Of a stretch of 64,000 nucleotides of DNA, positions 63,274 to 64,000 are shown piece by piece. Each line of letters opens with the position of its first letter. Position 1 is the stretch's first letter. The position numbers and the translations under genes are program-made. The notes beneath the pieces were generated by a model. The model did no database searches, was not told the origin of the DNA, and saw only the letters and a program-made list of their open reading frames with translations. The stretch comes from RH-AL1 sp965198485 (lineage in GTDB: Bacteria; Pseudomonadota; Alphaproteobacteria; Rhizobiales; Beijerinckiaceae). The stretch spans positions 1,612,001-1,676,000 of the forward strand of contig CBDAPQ010000005.1 in NCBI GenBank assembly GCA_965198485.1, given 5' to 3'.

Positions 63274-64000
63274 CGCGCGAGCTCCTTGGTGGAGGTGTCC
63301 AGCGTCATCGCCTTGAAGGCGTCGACCAGCGTGCGGCTCTCGCTGCCGGCGGTGATCTCCTCGGAGCGGCCGTGGGCGATGATCTTGCCGGCGTGCAGCA
63401 CGTAGACTTTGTCGCTCGCCTCGACCTCGTCGAAGATGTGGGTCGACCACAGCACGGACAGGCCTTCCTCGCGCACGAGATCGCGCACGATGCGCACGAT
63501 GTCCGAGCGCGACGCCAGGTCGAGCCCCACCGTCGCCTCGTCGAGCAGCAGCAGCCTCGGCCCGTGCACCAGCGAGCGGGCGATCTCGATACGCCGCGAC
63601 TGACCGCCCGACAAGGTGCGCACCTTGTCCTTGGCACGGCTCGTCATGCCGACGCGATCGAGCAGCCGGTCGATCTGCCGGCGCGCCTCGCGTCCGCGCA
63701 TGCCGTGCAGGCTGGCGTGGTAGTTGAGGTTCTGGCGCACGCTGAGGTCGCCGTCGAGCGTCGGCTTCTGGAACACCACGCCCATCTCGGCCAAGGCGAG
63801 CGAGGACTCGCGCTGCAGGTCGCGCCCGAACACGCGGACCTGGCCCTCCTTGTTGTTGTAGAGCCGGGTGATGATGGCGAATAGCGTCGTCTTGCCGGCG
63901 CCGTTGGGGCCGAGAAGCGCGGTGAAGGCACCACGCTCGACGCGCAGCGACACGTGGTCGAGCGCCGTGCGGGCACCGAAGCGGTGGGTGACGTCGGCGA
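63270..64000 (-). CDS. ABC transporter ATP-binding protein, PQQ-associated type (5' end beyond window)
   Basis: A partial gene: 243 codons of the C-terminal part are visible and the frame runs out of the window at 64000. Walker A LLGPNGAGKTTLF, Q-loop VVFQKPTLD, signature LSGGQSRRIEIARSL, Walker B LLLLDEATVGLD and switch His in VLWSTHIFDE are all present. It resembles the ATPases of PQQ-dependent catabolism-associated ABC transporters. The N-terminal residues before the Walker A (ADVTHRFGARTALDH) are partly in view. Confidence 0.85.
   Translation of the reverse strand, partial: ADVTHRFGARTALDHVSLRVERGAFTALLGPNGAGKTTLFAIITRLYNNKEGQVRVFGRDLQRESSLALAEMGVVFQKPTLDGDLSVRQNLNYHASLHGMRGREARRQIDRLLDRVGMTSRAKDKVRTLSGGQSRRIEIARSLVHGPRLLLLDEATVGLDLASRSDIVRIVRDLVREEGLSVLWSTHIFDEVEASDKVYVLHAGKIIAHGRSEEITAGSESRTLVDAFKAMTLDTSTKELAR

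Overview
The window is GC-rich bacterial chromosome, almost certainly from an alphaproteobacterium of the Hyphomicrobiales (Rhizobiales). The evidence is an RcdA (DUF1465) homologue, a DUF1192 protein, a TIGR01459-type HAD hydrolase, the gene order sppA-ihfB-lapA-trpF, dnaK-dnaJ, hisF-hisE-coaA, and several CtrA-like boxes. I find no rRNA, tRNA, CRISPR array, insertion sequence or prophage. Genes are dense, with many 1-4 base start/stop overlaps and several GTG or TTG starts.

Layout. 1-5.5 kb: the end of a Gly-rich ORF, purS, an operon of FAD oxidoreductase, GtrA protein and large membrane protein, then the monothiol glutaredoxin grxD. 5.9-11.3 kb: a DUF2237 protein, UDP-glucose dehydrogenase, a MotA-like/MotB-like motor pair with a small third gene, a NUDIX hydrolase and a small coiled-coil protein. 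11.9-20.6 kb: a Cu(+) P-type ATPase, an RND efflux adaptor and pump, and two glycosyltransferases. 20.6-26 kb: NAD synthetase, dnaJ and dnaK. 26.2-30 kb: two secreted proteins, a PPK2 polyphosphate kinase and an L,D-transpeptidase. 30-36.7 kb: a leftward core block (sppA-ihfB-lapA-trpF-kpsT; rcdA; DUF1192; ribF; HAD hydrolase) with a CheY-like gene on the other strand. 36.7-41 kb: a coiled-coil membrane protein, a GH13 alpha-glucosidase and a NIT-domain chemoreceptor. 41.2-50 kb: a rightward glycan region of a four-gene operon (GT39, polyprenyl-phosphate-sugar synthase, GMC/4Fe-4S oxidoreductase, SDR) and a Hint-domain protein overlapping a GT4 glycosyltransferase. 50.3-55.8 kb: coaA, hisE, hisF, an unrecognised all-alpha protein behind a perfect CtrA box, and a GGDEF/EAL protein. 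56-64 kb: propionyl-CoA ligase, a membrane protein, an MFS transporter, a Flp pilin, two secreted proteins, and an ABC transporter of the type tied to PQQ-dependent alcohol oxidation, cut by the window end.

How the genes fit together. The strongest theme is the cell envelope: nucleotide-sugar supply (ugd), polyprenyl-linked sugar synthesis and transfer (GtrA, GT39, GT2), capsule-type export ATPase (kpsT) and cell-wall crosslinking. The second theme is CtrA and c-di-GMP controlled behaviour: rcdA, CheY, a chemoreceptor, a GGDEF/EAL protein and CtrA-like boxes upstream of several of them. The third is that conserved core clusters look cut short: purS lacks purQ/purL, trpF is followed by kpsT rather than trpBA, and hisF-hisE-coaA lacks hisB/H/A. 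In each case the missing neighbours are replaced by envelope or unknown genes.

Limits. All names rest on reading translated sequence by eye and on remembered family features. Domain boundaries are approximate and no search was run.
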